Assembly: GCA_016932505.1 (NCBI GenBank)
Contig: JAFGCT010000030.1
Span: 1 to 41,341 of the forward strand
Origin: Candidatus Peregrinibacteria bacterium
GTDB lineage: Bacteria > Patescibacteriota > Gracilibacteria > UM-FILTER-43-11
Length of the DNA: 41,341 nucleotides
Direction of reading: 5' to 3'
This document shows, piece after piece, positions 1 through 7,195 of this stretch. Numbering within the stretch: the stretch's first letter is position 1; every line of letters starts with the position of its first letter. The notes beneath the pieces were generated by a model. That model had not been told where the DNA came from and ran no database searches. It saw nothing but the letters and a program-made list of their open reading frames with translations. The translations under genes were made by a program, and so were the position numbers.

Positions 1-2
1 GC

Positions 3-40
3 GCCACCGGTTTTTTGCATCAAGGTAAAAAACGGGTGGC
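3..40. repeat. Imperfect inverted repeat (hairpin) at window edge
   Basis: Bases 3-16 pair with 27-40, giving a 14-bp stem with one G-G mismatch and a 10-nt loop. The stem contains six T opposite six A. It lies about 100 bp beyond the stop codon of the minus-strand methyltransferase gene and could act as a terminator, but no T-run follows the stem on the minus strand. I see no gene in 1-142. Confidence 0.45.
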
Positions 41-142
41 AAAGGCGATAGCCGTTAGTCACACAAGTTTATAGCGTTGAAAGTAGGGCTGATTGAATGT
101 CGGATTGATGGGTGGATATACCGTACAATGTATGTTGTACAA

Positions 143-829
143 TTATTTTTTGCGACACCAAAGGAACCCTAACTCCTTCATTTTATTATTCGGATATTTC
201 TCAACATGAAACTTTTTTCCTTTCAAAAACTGTACTAGTTCACTAGAACTTTCCCCATTAATCCAGTCATGATACTCCAAAAATATATTTGACACCTTGT
301 CTAAAACATTATCCGGAGTGGCGTAAATAAGCGGGAATTCAGCCCCTTCACAGTCTATCTTTATTAAATCACAGTGTCCAATATCATTTTTACTGAAAAT
401 TCTTTCCAAGGTAGTAGTCTGAACTTTTTGAGTATCACCAGTCGGTTCAATTGCACCTGATAAAGCATGGTTTAAATCCTCTTTTGATATCTGAAGTTCC
501 GCTTCTCCAATTTTATCCGATACAGCGAGTTGCTTTGGGTGAACATTCTTAATCCTATTGTCTTTAATATTCTGTTTAAGTATTTCATAATTACCAATAT
601 GGGGTTCAAACGAATAAATTGGTACTTCCGAATTAATTACTGATGCATATAAACTAAAAAAACCAAGATGCCCGCCAATATCAATTATGCAGTCTTTAGC
701 TTTTTTAATTACCTCATCACAAAACTTGTACTGACGATCTAAAAACAGCTCATTCGCAATTGCAAAGTCACCGTCATTGCGCATATTTAGAACAACATCC
801 TTTCCAAAGATTTTAGATTCACGTTTCAT
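143..829 (-). CDS. FkbM family methyltransferase
   Basis: A 228-residue protein with the SAM-binding class I methyltransferase core of the FkbM family. Motif I is IIDIGGHLGFFS (about residues 48-59), followed by the ribose-binding acidic EPH in the loop after strand 2 and a conserved KIDCEGAE stretch near residue 158, which is typical of FkbM proteins. The family usually O-methylates sugars or secondary metabolites; the substrate here cannot be told from sequence. It is the last of three minus-strand genes (surface protein, TspO, this one), only 18 nt after tspO, so co-transcription is likely. There is no signal peptide, so it is cytoplasmic. Confidence 0.85.
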   Translation of the reverse strand: MKRESKIFGKDVVLNMRNDGDFAIANELFLDRQYKFCDEVIKKAKDCIIDIGGHLGFFSLYASVINSEVPIYSFEPHIGNYEILKQNIKDNRIKNVHPKQLAVSDKIGEAELQISKEDLNHALSGAIEPTGDTQKVQTTTLERIFSKNDIGHCDLIKIDCEGAEFPLIYATPDNVLDKVSNIFLEYHDWINGESSSELVQFLKGKKFHVEKYPNNKMKELGFLWCRKK

Positions 830-847
830 TTGATTCAGAAGTGGAAT

Positions 848-1369
848 TTATGCAGGATTAAGTGAAAGAATAGTTGCGTTTAAATAAGTCGCATATAGTA
901 TCCAAAGCAAAAATGGGAAGAGATAATATGCCGCCCTTTTTTTGTTTGAAAATGCCAAAATTATCATTATCTCCGCCACAACAATAATTCCGATAATAAC
1001 ATATAGAGCTCCAGTCATATTATGCATTCCAAAAAATAATTTAGTCCACGCATACATCAGTATTCCATTAATGGCATAAAACAAAACGTATAAATTTCTC
1101 TTAAATTTTGTTGTTTTATAGTGATTCCATACATAATAAGCGGAAACCGCCAGAAAAATGTAAAGAATTGGCCATACGATTCCGAATAAATAATTCGGAG
1201 GCATTGCTTCTGGTTTAATAAGTGATGCATACCATGCATCCGGCGCAGCAGATGTACTGCTTACATAACCAAGCCCGGCAACATATACAAAGAATATTAT
1301 GAAGGAAATAATTTTTTCTTTTTTGGAAGTCTTCTCGCGACTTAAAAGTTTCTTTATAAAATCAAACAT
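848..1369 (-). CDS. tspO: TspO/MBR family tryptophan-rich sensory protein
   Basis: A small integral membrane protein with about five hydrophobic helices. It carries the TspO/MBR hallmarks: WYASLIKPEAMPP followed by a FGIVWPILY helix, a central AWTKLFF helix, and a C-terminal LLWILYATYLNATI helix. TspO proteins bind porphyrins or other hydrophobic ligands and modulate tetrapyrrole or stress responses. I chose the ATG at 1369, one base from the stop of the upstream gene (TAA at 1371-1373). An in-frame TTG at 1378 would add three residues and overlap that gene. A cytosolic lysine-rich extension (residues 1-20) precedes the first helix. Confidence 0.88.
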   Translation of the reverse strand: MFDFIKKLLSREKTSKKEKIISFIIFFVYVAGLGYVSSTSAAPDAWYASLIKPEAMPPNYLFGIVWPILYIFLAVSAYYVWNHYKTTKFKRNLYVLFYAINGILMYAWTKLFFGMHNMTGALYVIIGIIVVAEIMIILAFSNKKRAAYYLFPFLLWILYATYLNATILSLNPA

Positions 1370-1370
1370 A

Positions 1371-3866
1371 TTAATCAATGGTTATATAACTAACTTCTTT
1401 TGCATCATCCATTGTACTACTTTTTAGCATGCTTTGTGAAATTGTATATAAGTAATTTCCTATATAAATAATTCTTTGAATTTGGTTATTCCAATTATAA
1501 GGCCAATCTTCACCCATCTTCAAAATATCTTCCTCTGTATAATTGGTTATTCTTCCTCTCTCACTAATACCATCAGTCAAATTAATATTTAACACAATTG
1601 CTCCAGAAAATTCGGTTTCGTAAGTATCATACATAGGGCTTGTGCAATCACCATATGTACAATCTCTTGTTCCGGTTTTCTTTTGAATCCTAATAGGAAA
1701 AGCTAATAGCTCTTTCTCTTTATCAAACAGCAATGCTTTATGATTTCTAAGTAGTTCAGAATCAGTACCTCTGTCACCAATTATCATATTAAATTTTTGC
1801 CTTGGATTTTCAACATCGCTAACATCAAATAATGCCACTTTCATTCCCTGATACCATGCAAAATCACCCTCCTTTGCATCAATTGCATCTTTTCCTATAC
1901 CTATAATATGATTCTCGTCATAAGGGTGTAAGTAATCACTATATCCAGGTATTTTTAACTTACCAAGAATCTTTGGCTTTGTCGGAGTTTTTAAATCAAT
2001 TACAAATAATGGGTCGACTTTTTTGAAAGTAACCATATAAAGCCTATCACCCATAAACCTTGTGGAATAAATTTTTTCACCTGGAGCCAAGTCCTCAAGT
2101 TTACCTACAGTTTCCATTTCCTGATTTAAAACATAAACATTATTTGTAGATAAATCCTCTCCATTATTCACCCTTGAAACGTGTCCTATGGTTGTTGCGA
2201 TTCTAAAATTATCCTTATAGGCATCCATAGAAAATTGATTAAGTATAGTTCCTGGTACCTCACCTCTGGCTTTAAATTCAACATTTCCATTTTCCAAAGA
2301 AAATCTATAAACATTTGTTTTTGTGCTATCTCTGCCCCAATCCCAATCAGAATATCTATCATAATTAACTCTACTTGAAGCTACATATAAATGAGTGCGG
2401 GAAGAATATACATTTTCACTGCTTCCTAAAAAGACCTCTTTATCAATTTTGCCATTTTTATCATCTAATGGAATAGAAGCTACTATTAAATATCTAGGTG
2501 CGCTATAACCAGGGAAGTAGCGAATGTCTGCACATCCAACCATTGGCTCAGGGTCATTATCTCCATCGATAATATTTGGAATATAATCTTCGCCTTCGTA
2601 TTTGTCATTTGTTCTCAAATAAACAGGATCAGCATTCATTATTAAATACATATCATCGTTAATTCTTCTTGATGTAGTATATTGACCGTCAAATCTAACT
2701 ACACGCAATTGTTCTGGATTGCCTTTGTCTTCTATATCATAAATATAAACCTTTGTCTGGCTACTGCTGTATGGTGGCATGATGCCAGGTCTTATATCAT
2801 AGTCGTAATATGAGTAATAGTTATTACTTTGACCAATAACAGTCAATTTATCATCCGCTACAAACATTTCTTGAGGTCTAAAATTATTATCACCAAAAGT
2901 AATTGATGCCACTTCACTCATTACACTTGGTGGAAAAGCTTTTATTATTCTCACAGTGTCATCTTTAATCATATACACATATTCACCGTCATTCTTAACA
3001 ATATCCGCTTCATCTACGCCAGCAACCTGAATATTTGTTGAAGAATAATCATCCGCGGAAATACTTTCTGCTGAAGAATCCGCAGATTCAGCAACTGCCA
3101 TTGTTGCCATCGGTGCATCAAAAAATGCGCCGCCCATCCCTTTCATCATATACATCGGTCTATTGTAACTGTTATATTCCTGAAATTTTTCCTTAAGAGC
3201 GCTGCATGAAGTAATATTTGGAAAAGGAGAAGTAAGCTCTGTGTAACTACTAGATACCTTATCAGTAACCTCTTCTTTTATTCGCCAAATCATTTCTGAC
3301 ATTTCACCTCTTGTTATATCTTTATCAAAGAACTGAACCGAAGAAGGAATAGCTTTTTCATTTTCAAGCCCTTTAACATAACCCGCAAACCATTCATTAT
3401 TTGTTCCAGCTGTATCCGATTTTATATCCAGACTTTCGGCGATAATTTTACTCGCCTCGGCAAAGTTTATATTGTTGCCAGGCTTGAAAGTTCCATCCGG
3501 ATATCCATCGATTATATCGTTAACCTTTGCCATACAAACATACTTTGCATACCATTCATCTTTTTTTACATCAGGGAAAAACACGTAGCTCAAATTTGTT
3601 CCAATATTATTTGAAATACACTTATCTATATCTTTATCATCATACTTTGCTTCAATAATTATTTTTGTGAATTCTGCGCGATTGATACGATTCTCAGGTT
3701 TAAAAGTTCCATCGTCATATCCTTGTACGATTTTATTGGATTTAAGATACTGAATAGCAGTTTCGTTCATATGCTCTTCATACAAGTCGGTAAAAGAAAC
3801 AGATTGCGCTTGCACAAAAGAAGGGGTAATCAAAAAAGCGATTAACATTAAGGCTATTTTTTTCAT
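1371..3866 (-). CDS. Secreted protein with three SLH repeats and a C-terminal beta-propeller domain
   Basis: An 831-residue exported protein. Residues 1-21 form a signal peptide ending VQAQ. Three S-layer homology repeats follow (about 24-70, 94-147, 155-197); the first two contain the GYDDGTFKP and GYPDGTFKP signature. Residues about 275-831 match the secreted beta-propeller family (Beta_propel), with the hallmark QVAGVDEADIVKNDGEYVY. SLH repeats anchor proteins non-covalently to cell-wall polymers, so this is probably a surface-displayed propeller; its ligand is unknown. It heads a minus-strand run with tspO and the FkbM gene. The ATG at 3866 gives a complete signal peptide. Confidence 0.88.
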   Translation of the reverse strand: MKKIALMLIAFLITPSFVQAQSVSFTDLYEEHMNETAIQYLKSNKIVQGYDDGTFKPENRINRAEFTKIIIEAKYDDKDIDKCISNNIGTNLSYVFFPDVKKDEWYAKYVCMAKVNDIIDGYPDGTFKPGNNINFAEASKIIAESLDIKSDTAGTNNEWFAGYVKGLENEKAIPSSVQFFDKDITRGEMSEMIWRIKEEVTDKVSSSYTELTSPFPNITSCSALKEKFQEYNSYNRPMYMMKGMGGAFFDAPMATMAVAESADSSAESISADDYSSTNIQVAGVDEADIVKNDGEYVYMIKDDTVRIIKAFPPSVMSEVASITFGDNNFRPQEMFVADDKLTVIGQSNNYYSYYDYDIRPGIMPPYSSSQTKVYIYDIEDKGNPEQLRVVRFDGQYTTSRRINDDMYLIMNADPVYLRTNDKYEGEDYIPNIIDGDNDPEPMVGCADIRYFPGYSAPRYLIVASIPLDDKNGKIDKEVFLGSSENVYSSRTHLYVASSRVNYDRYSDWDWGRDSTKTNVYRFSLENGNVEFKARGEVPGTILNQFSMDAYKDNFRIATTIGHVSRVNNGEDLSTNNVYVLNQEMETVGKLEDLAPGEKIYSTRFMGDRLYMVTFKKVDPLFVIDLKTPTKPKILGKLKIPGYSDYLHPYDENHIIGIGKDAIDAKEGDFAWYQGMKVALFDVSDVENPRQKFNMIIGDRGTDSELLRNHKALLFDKEKELLAFPIRIQKKTGTRDCTYGDCTSPMYDTYETEFSGAIVLNINLTDGISERGRITNYTEEDILKMGEDWPYNWNNQIQRIIYIGNYLYTISQSMLKSSTMDDAKEVSYITID

Positions 3867-3941
3867 GATATTTAAAATTAGATTATAAAAATTATAGCAT
3901 TGACCATCTTTTTATACGAATAAATGTAAGGAAAGTAACAT

Positions 3942-4088
3942 TGTCTGAACTGTGATTTATTTAATTAAATGATCCACCTAGGCGCGTCTCTACGTTGGGT
4001 ATATACATTGTTTTACGTTGCCGCCCCTACGGGTATAAATCGTTAATCGTTAATCGTACAACGTAAATCGTAAATCACAGTTCAGACA
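3942..4088. repeat. 147-bp mosaic element with perfect 18-bp terminal inverted repeats
   Basis: Bases 3942-3959 (TGTCTGAACTGTGATTTA) are the exact reverse complement of 4071-4088. The interior holds smaller motifs: GCGCGTCTCTACGTT at 3982-3996, CGCCCCTACGGGTATA at 4022-4037, and tandem taatcg words at 4040-4076. There is no ORF of note. It has a MITE-like build and lies between divergent genes (the surface protein and the amidase). From memory, the arm and the TCTCTAC/CCCCTAC motifs resemble interspersed repeats in unrelated bacteria; I could not search for this. Confidence 0.7.
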
Positions 4089-4140
4089 TTTGTATATTAG
4101 TCATTATTTTGGTAATATAACCTCCATTTAACATTTTCCT

Positions 4141-4824
4141 GTGGAAATCATAAACAGACGCCTTACAATACATGAATTCAGAAACTATGTTCGGGATTAC
4201 TTCTTCGGAACTCACCCCGCAAATAAACTTGTAATACATCATACTTGGCGTCCAACCAAATCTCAGTGGCAGGGGCAAACCTCCATAAACGGTCTAAGGG
4301 CTTATTACGAAGGAAAGACTTGGCCTGCAGGTCCGCATATTTTTGTAGCGGAAGATGGAATTTGGCTTTTTTCGCCAATGAATAAAGATGGAATTCACGC
4401 CGGAACTTTGAATGCCCGATCAATTGGAATCGAAATAGTAGGGGATTATGATAATGAAATATGGTCCGGTCAGACAAAAGAAAATGCACTTGGAGTAATT
4501 CAGGTATTAATGGAAAAACTGAATTTAAACGCAAGTAATATAGCTTTTCATCGGGATGTATCGCCAAAAACCTGCCCCGGCTCAGCCATTACAAAGGAAT
4601 GGTTATTTAATGAGTTAAGCAATTTCAGAATAAAACCCCGTATTCCAAATCCAATTACAGACGGTATCCCAGTGCCTGCAGATGATGAAGTCTTAATTCC
4701 AATATGGGCAACAGATGCTGTCTCCTTCGTGCTTAAAAACCGTTTATTCGAAATAAAATCGAAAGATGATGTCCGTGATGCAGTAAAATTTTACCGCTTT
4801 TATCAAATTATCCGTGATGTGTAA
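4141..4824 (+). CDS. N-acetylmuramoyl-L-alanine amidase (Amidase_2 / T7-lysozyme-like endolysin)
   Basis: A 227-residue zinc amidase that would cut the MurNAc-L-Ala bond of peptidoglycan. Expected zinc ligands are present: VIHHTW (H33/H34), the SIGIEIVGDYD strand (94-104), and HRDVSPKTCPG with H137 and C145. The catalytic domain ends near residue 162. The remaining 65 residues (Pro-rich linker, then a short helical segment) are unassigned and could bind the wall. No signal peptide is seen, as expected for a holin-dependent endolysin. GTG at 4141 is the first start after an in-frame stop (4126-4128). The next gene encodes a holin-like protein 74 nt downstream, so the two look like a phage lysis cassette. 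Confidence 0.85.
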   Translation: MEIINRRLTIHEFRNYVRDYFFGTHPANKLVIHHTWRPTKSQWQGQTSINGLRAYYEGKTWPAGPHIFVAEDGIWLFSPMNKDGIHAGTLNARSIGIEIVGDYDNEIWSGQTKENALGVIQVLMEKLNLNASNIAFHRDVSPKTCPGSAITKEWLFNELSNFRIKPRIPNPITDGIPVPADDEVLIPIWATDAVSFVLKNRLFEIKSKDDVRDAVKFYRFYQIIRDV

Positions 4825-4890
4825 TGCGATGTGCATAATGCGAAAAGAAATTTTCGCAAAACGCAACACGCAATATGCAGCTCGCAAATC
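4825..4890. repeat. Palindromic intergenic element between amidase and holin-like gene
   Basis: It is built from repeated atgcg/cgca words. The core is a perfect 7-bp stem, GCGAAAA (4840-4846) with TTTTCGC (4851-4857), and weaker pairing continues outwards. It resembles the word-repeat palindromes at other gene ends in this window (19508-19552, 30589-30660). Confidence 0.5.
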
Positions 4891-4898
4891 GAAATAAT

Positions 4899-5234
4899 AT
4901 GACCGACGAATACAAAATTGCTTTAATAATAGGTGTTACGGAAGCCATTAAACAATATGGAGTTCCTTCTCAATTCTGCCCAACGGTGGCCATTATTATT
5001 GGTGCACTAATCGGTTTTGGCGAAAGTCCTAATGCGGATGGAATCTTAAAAGGAATGGTATATGGAACATTTGCAACGGGTGGTTATGCAGTTGTAAAAA
5101 GAGCAGGTTCAGGAATTTTATCTACAACCAAAAAACCCGATACTACAAGCTCAAATACAGCCACTCCAAATCTGAATAACTCAAACACCACAAATACCAA
5201 TAATCTTGAACCAGATGATTATCGTGGGGTTTAA
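4899..5234 (+). CDS. Holin-like small membrane protein
   Basis: A 111-residue protein (from ATG 4899) with two hydrophobic segments: about residues 22-41 (FCPTVAIIIGALIGFG) and 48-64 (ILKGMVYGTFATGGYAVV). A Ser/Thr/Asn-rich soluble tail (about 75-111) follows. The short charged N-terminus, the proline/cysteine turn before helix 1, and the glycine-rich second helix fit phage holins of the A118 type. An upstream in-frame ATG (4875) lies inside the palindromic element and is less likely. The gene follows the amidase and stops 1 nt before the 3' end of tmRNA, which is convergent with it. The tail does not show the dense positive charge common in holins, so the function is inferred mainly from context. 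Confidence 0.6.
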   Translation: MTDEYKIALIIGVTEAIKQYGVPSQFCPTVAIIIGALIGFGESPNADGILKGMVYGTFATGGYAVVKRAGSGILSTTKKPDTTSSNTATPNLNNSNTTNTNNLEPDDYRGV

Positions 5235-5235
5235 T

Positions 5236-5674
5236 TGGTGGAGATGCCCGGGGTCGAACCGGGGTCCAAAGATGAAGCCGAAAAACTTCTACAATCTTAG
5301 TTTGTTTGGTGGTTTTCGACGATAGTATAGAAACAAACAAAAGCACTATCGCTTATTTAGATTAGTTTGTAGACATTTACCCCTCTAATTGCGGAGCAAA
5401 TGCTTAACCTGCTAAATTACGCCCATGAGAGTCAGCAGGTGTCGCTAACATGGACGAGACTGCGAATTGGCAGTCGTTGGAACCTAAATTACACGCGTGC
5501 GTAAGCTAAAGGAGCAAAAGCTGCTTTAACAGATGCGAAACGTGCACCAAGGTTACCTTTTTGAGTAAGTTTAGCACTTATTCGTGCGCTGGACTAATTA
5601 GCAGGCAGACAGCGCGATGCCTGGATTGCGATTTAGCGACTTGAACCATCAATGTCAAAGCCAAATACATCCCC
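5236..5674 (-). ncRNA. ssrA: tmRNA (one-piece)
   Basis: Transfer-messenger RNA of 439 nt on the minus strand. The 5' GGGGAUG pairs with CAUCUCC before the encoded ACCA, and the T-arm is GGUUCGACCC-like (5249-5262). A tag ORF (5489-5575) lies between pseudoknot-like regions, the first with a GCGCUG...CAGCGC stem just upstream of the tag. The RNA releases stalled ribosomes and tags the nascent chain. Both ends and the CCA are clear from the acceptor pairing. The 3' end abuts the holin-like gene. Confidence 0.96.
5489..5575 (-). other. tmRNA tag-peptide reading frame (28 codons plus stop)
   Basis: The resume codon is taken as GCU (5573-5575) because the preceding AAUAAGU matches the position and sequence of the AAUAGUC before the E. 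coli resume codon. The tag starts AKLTQKGNLG and ends APLAYARV-stop (UAA 5489-5491). It is longer than the usual 8-15 residues and ends ARV rather than the common LAA or ALA. Confidence 0.7.
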
Positions 5675-5695
5675 ACATTTCAAAGAGCGAATTAA

Positions 5696-5724
5696 TTTAT
5701 ACCACAAAAAATACAAATATTCAA
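5696..5724 (-). promoter_or_regulatory. Likely ssrA promoter
   Basis: On the minus strand, TTGAAT (5719-5724) lies 17 nt from TATAAA (5696-5701), with a TGG extended -10 just upstream of the -10 box. The mature tmRNA 5' end is about 22 nt downstream, which leaves a short leader for RNase P to remove. The -35 box overlaps the last codons of cutA. Confidence 0.65.
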
Positions 5725-6032
5725 CAACTCCTCTCCACCCAGTTAAGAAACTCCGGATTCCCATCCTCTATCTTCATAAAAACAACACATGGGCATTGGT
5801 ATGAATGCATATTGCGAACAAGTTTAATTATTTTTCGTTCGTTTTTTACACGTGTTTTAAAAATAATTATGTATTCATTTGCCTTTACTGGTTCATCTTC
5901 CCAAATAAAATAACTTTCCACCCCCGAAATAATATTCGCACAAGCTATTAGCCCAGACTCCAAAAGCTCCATTGCAATTTCTTTTGCTTCTTTTTTGGTA
6001 GGAGTGGTGATGTAACCTAATGATAATTTCAT
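5721..6032 (-). CDS. cutA: CutA1 divalent-cation tolerance protein
   Basis: A 103-residue protein with typical CutA length and motifs: an N-terminal TTPTKKEAKEIA strand-helix, GLIACANI near residues 27-34, WEDEPVKANEYIIIFKT in the middle and HSYQCPCVV near residue 76. CutA forms a trimer related to PII proteins and is linked to metal tolerance, though its biochemical role is unsettled. The Cys-Pro-Cys replaces the more common YEVPE loop, so metal or redox chemistry there could differ. Its 3' end carries the promoter of tmRNA. Confidence 0.9.
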   Translation of the reverse strand: MKLSLGYITTPTKKEAKEIAMELLESGLIACANIISGVESYFIWEDEPVKANEYIIIFKTRVKNERKIIKLVRNMHSYQCPCVVFMKIEDGNPEFLNWVERSC

Positions 6033-6073
6033 TTCGTAATTTGCATTTCGTATTTCTGATTCAAATGCGAAAT

Positions 6074-6667
6074 TTAAAGAATTAAGCTATATTGCATTTC
6101 TTCCGGCTCATTCTCTTTCATAATCTTGTTCAGAACATCCATCAAAACTTCCACATCATAAAGTGCTCGGTGCAAATTATCCGATTTTGCTTCAACGTTA
6201 AAATGAGAAGCTAAGTCTTTTAGTTTGCCAGGCAACTGTTGTTCTTTCGCGTAAATCAAACTGCATGCCACATCATCATTCTGGTAAGGCTTAAGCCCAC
6301 TCCGAATCAAATTAGAATTAAGCATCGGGAAATCGAATTTTATATTGTGGGCAACAAGCGCTCTATCTCCGCAGAAATCAATAAAATCATTAAATACCTC
6401 TTCGGGTTTTCTTGCGTTTGCCACTTCTTCAGGGGAAATCCCATGAATAGCCTGAGCTTCCCCATTCATTTTATTCGGATTTGTCCAAATCAGCTCCTGA
6501 AAAGATTGCAATGCTCCGTCCTTCTTCCAGGTCATCGCTCCAATCTCAATTATGTCATCATGATACGTGTTTAAACCGGTTGTTTCCGTATCAAAAAGAA
6601 CAAACTCCTCTCCTGAATGAAACCGTCTGATGAAGTCCTCAAATGGAATAACTTTCATAATTTTCAA
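6074..6667 (-). CDS. DEDDh 3'-5' exonuclease (DnaQ / Pol III epsilon-like)
   Basis: A 197-residue single-domain exonuclease. Catalytic residues are visible: FDTETTG (D26, E28), HNIKFDFPML (D112) and LHRALYDVEVL (H166, D171). These are Exo I, II and III of the DEDDh group. It may proofread for Pol III or act as a free exonuclease in repair or RNA turnover; no polymerase-binding tail can be identified. It has a short gap to cutA, filled by word-repeat sequence at 6033-6073. The start at 6667 is the first of two close ATG codons (the other at 6658). Confidence 0.88.
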   Translation of the reverse strand: MKIMKVIPFEDFIRRFHSGEEFVLFDTETTGLNTYHDDIIEIGAMTWKKDGALQSFQELIWTNPNKMNGEAQAIHGISPEEVANARKPEEVFNDFIDFCGDRALVAHNIKFDFPMLNSNLIRSGLKPYQNDDVACSLIYAKEQQLPGKLKDLASHFNVEAKSDNLHRALYDVEVLMDVLNKIMKENEPEEMQYSLIL

Positions 6668-6735
6668 TTTTTTAACAGATAACGACTAAATTATTCTACA
6701 CGTAATTTTAAAATTGAAAAATTATAAATTAAAAA

Positions 6736-7155
6736 TTAGTAATCAATTTTCTTACGACTTTCCTTTTTTTCTGCTTGGAATTTCTTGTTTTTAAGCCTAT
6801 TTTCTTTCGCCCTCTTAGGTGTTTTAGTTTTTTTCCGAATCTCTGGAACATAAAAATAATTATGTGCTTTCTGTGCCAATTGTTCAAATGCTGTTTCCAA
6901 ATTATGATGCAGACTCATCTTTCCTGAAACCCGCGTAATCAATTGCTGAGTTTTTTGAGATGAACGTCTAAGTTCTTCAGGAATACGGAATATCAATTGA
7001 ACACCTTTTAAATTTCTATTCACATTCTGGCCACCAGGTCCTCCAGAAAAATATGAAATATCTGTATTATTTTTATTTATTGTTAAAATATCACCATTTA
7101 ATTTAACAGTTATTTCTTGCTTTTGCCGGTCAAATGATACAAAATCTTTTTCCAT
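6736..7155 (-). CDS. arfB: ArfB/YaeJ-like peptidyl-tRNA hydrolase (ribosome rescue)
   Basis: A 139-residue class I release-factor domain protein. The catalytic GGQ is in FSGGPGGQNVNRN (residues 41-43). The last about 35 residues form a Lys/Arg-rich tail (TKTPKRAKENRLKNKK onward), as in ArfB/YaeJ, where the tail enters the empty mRNA channel of a stalled ribosome. Stop-codon recognition domains are absent, consistent with codon-independent release. I chose ATG 7155 over GTG 7179 because a TATAAT box (7162-7167) lies inside the longer version, six bases before this ATG. A close relative of this family is the Pth4/ICT1 type. Confidence 0.85.
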   Translation of the reverse strand: MEKDFVSFDRQKQEITVKLNGDILTINKNNTDISYFSGGPGGQNVNRNLKGVQLIFRIPEELRRSSQKTQQLITRVSGKMSLHHNLETAFEQLAQKAHNYFYVPEIRKKTKTPKRAKENRLKNKKFQAEKKESRKKIDY

Positions 7156-7161
7156 GCTTTG

Positions 7162-7170
7162 ATTATACCA
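7162..7170 (-). promoter_or_regulatory. Extended -10 promoter of arfB-like gene
   Basis: The minus strand reads TGGTATAAT with the ATG six bases after it, so the transcript would begin at or next to the start codon. The 14-mer TTTTTTGGTATAAT here is identical to that before the ATPase gene at 37597-37610. Confidence 0.65.
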
Positions 7171-7195
7171 AAAAATCACTTAAAATAGGTAAGTA

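Noticed and set aside
4178-4567. Open frame of 129 codons antisense to the amidase gene
   Set aside because: It lies entirely opposite a gene with clear catalytic motifs, has no recognisable domain or start signal, and is best explained as a shadow of the real frame.
4141-5234. Complete prophage
   Set aside because: Only endolysin and holin-like genes are present; no integrase, capsid, portal or terminase genes lie nearby.
5143-5346. Minus-strand open frame of 67 codons across the tmRNA 3' end
   Set aside because: It overlaps the acceptor end of tmRNA, which is firmly supported by cloverleaf-like pairing.
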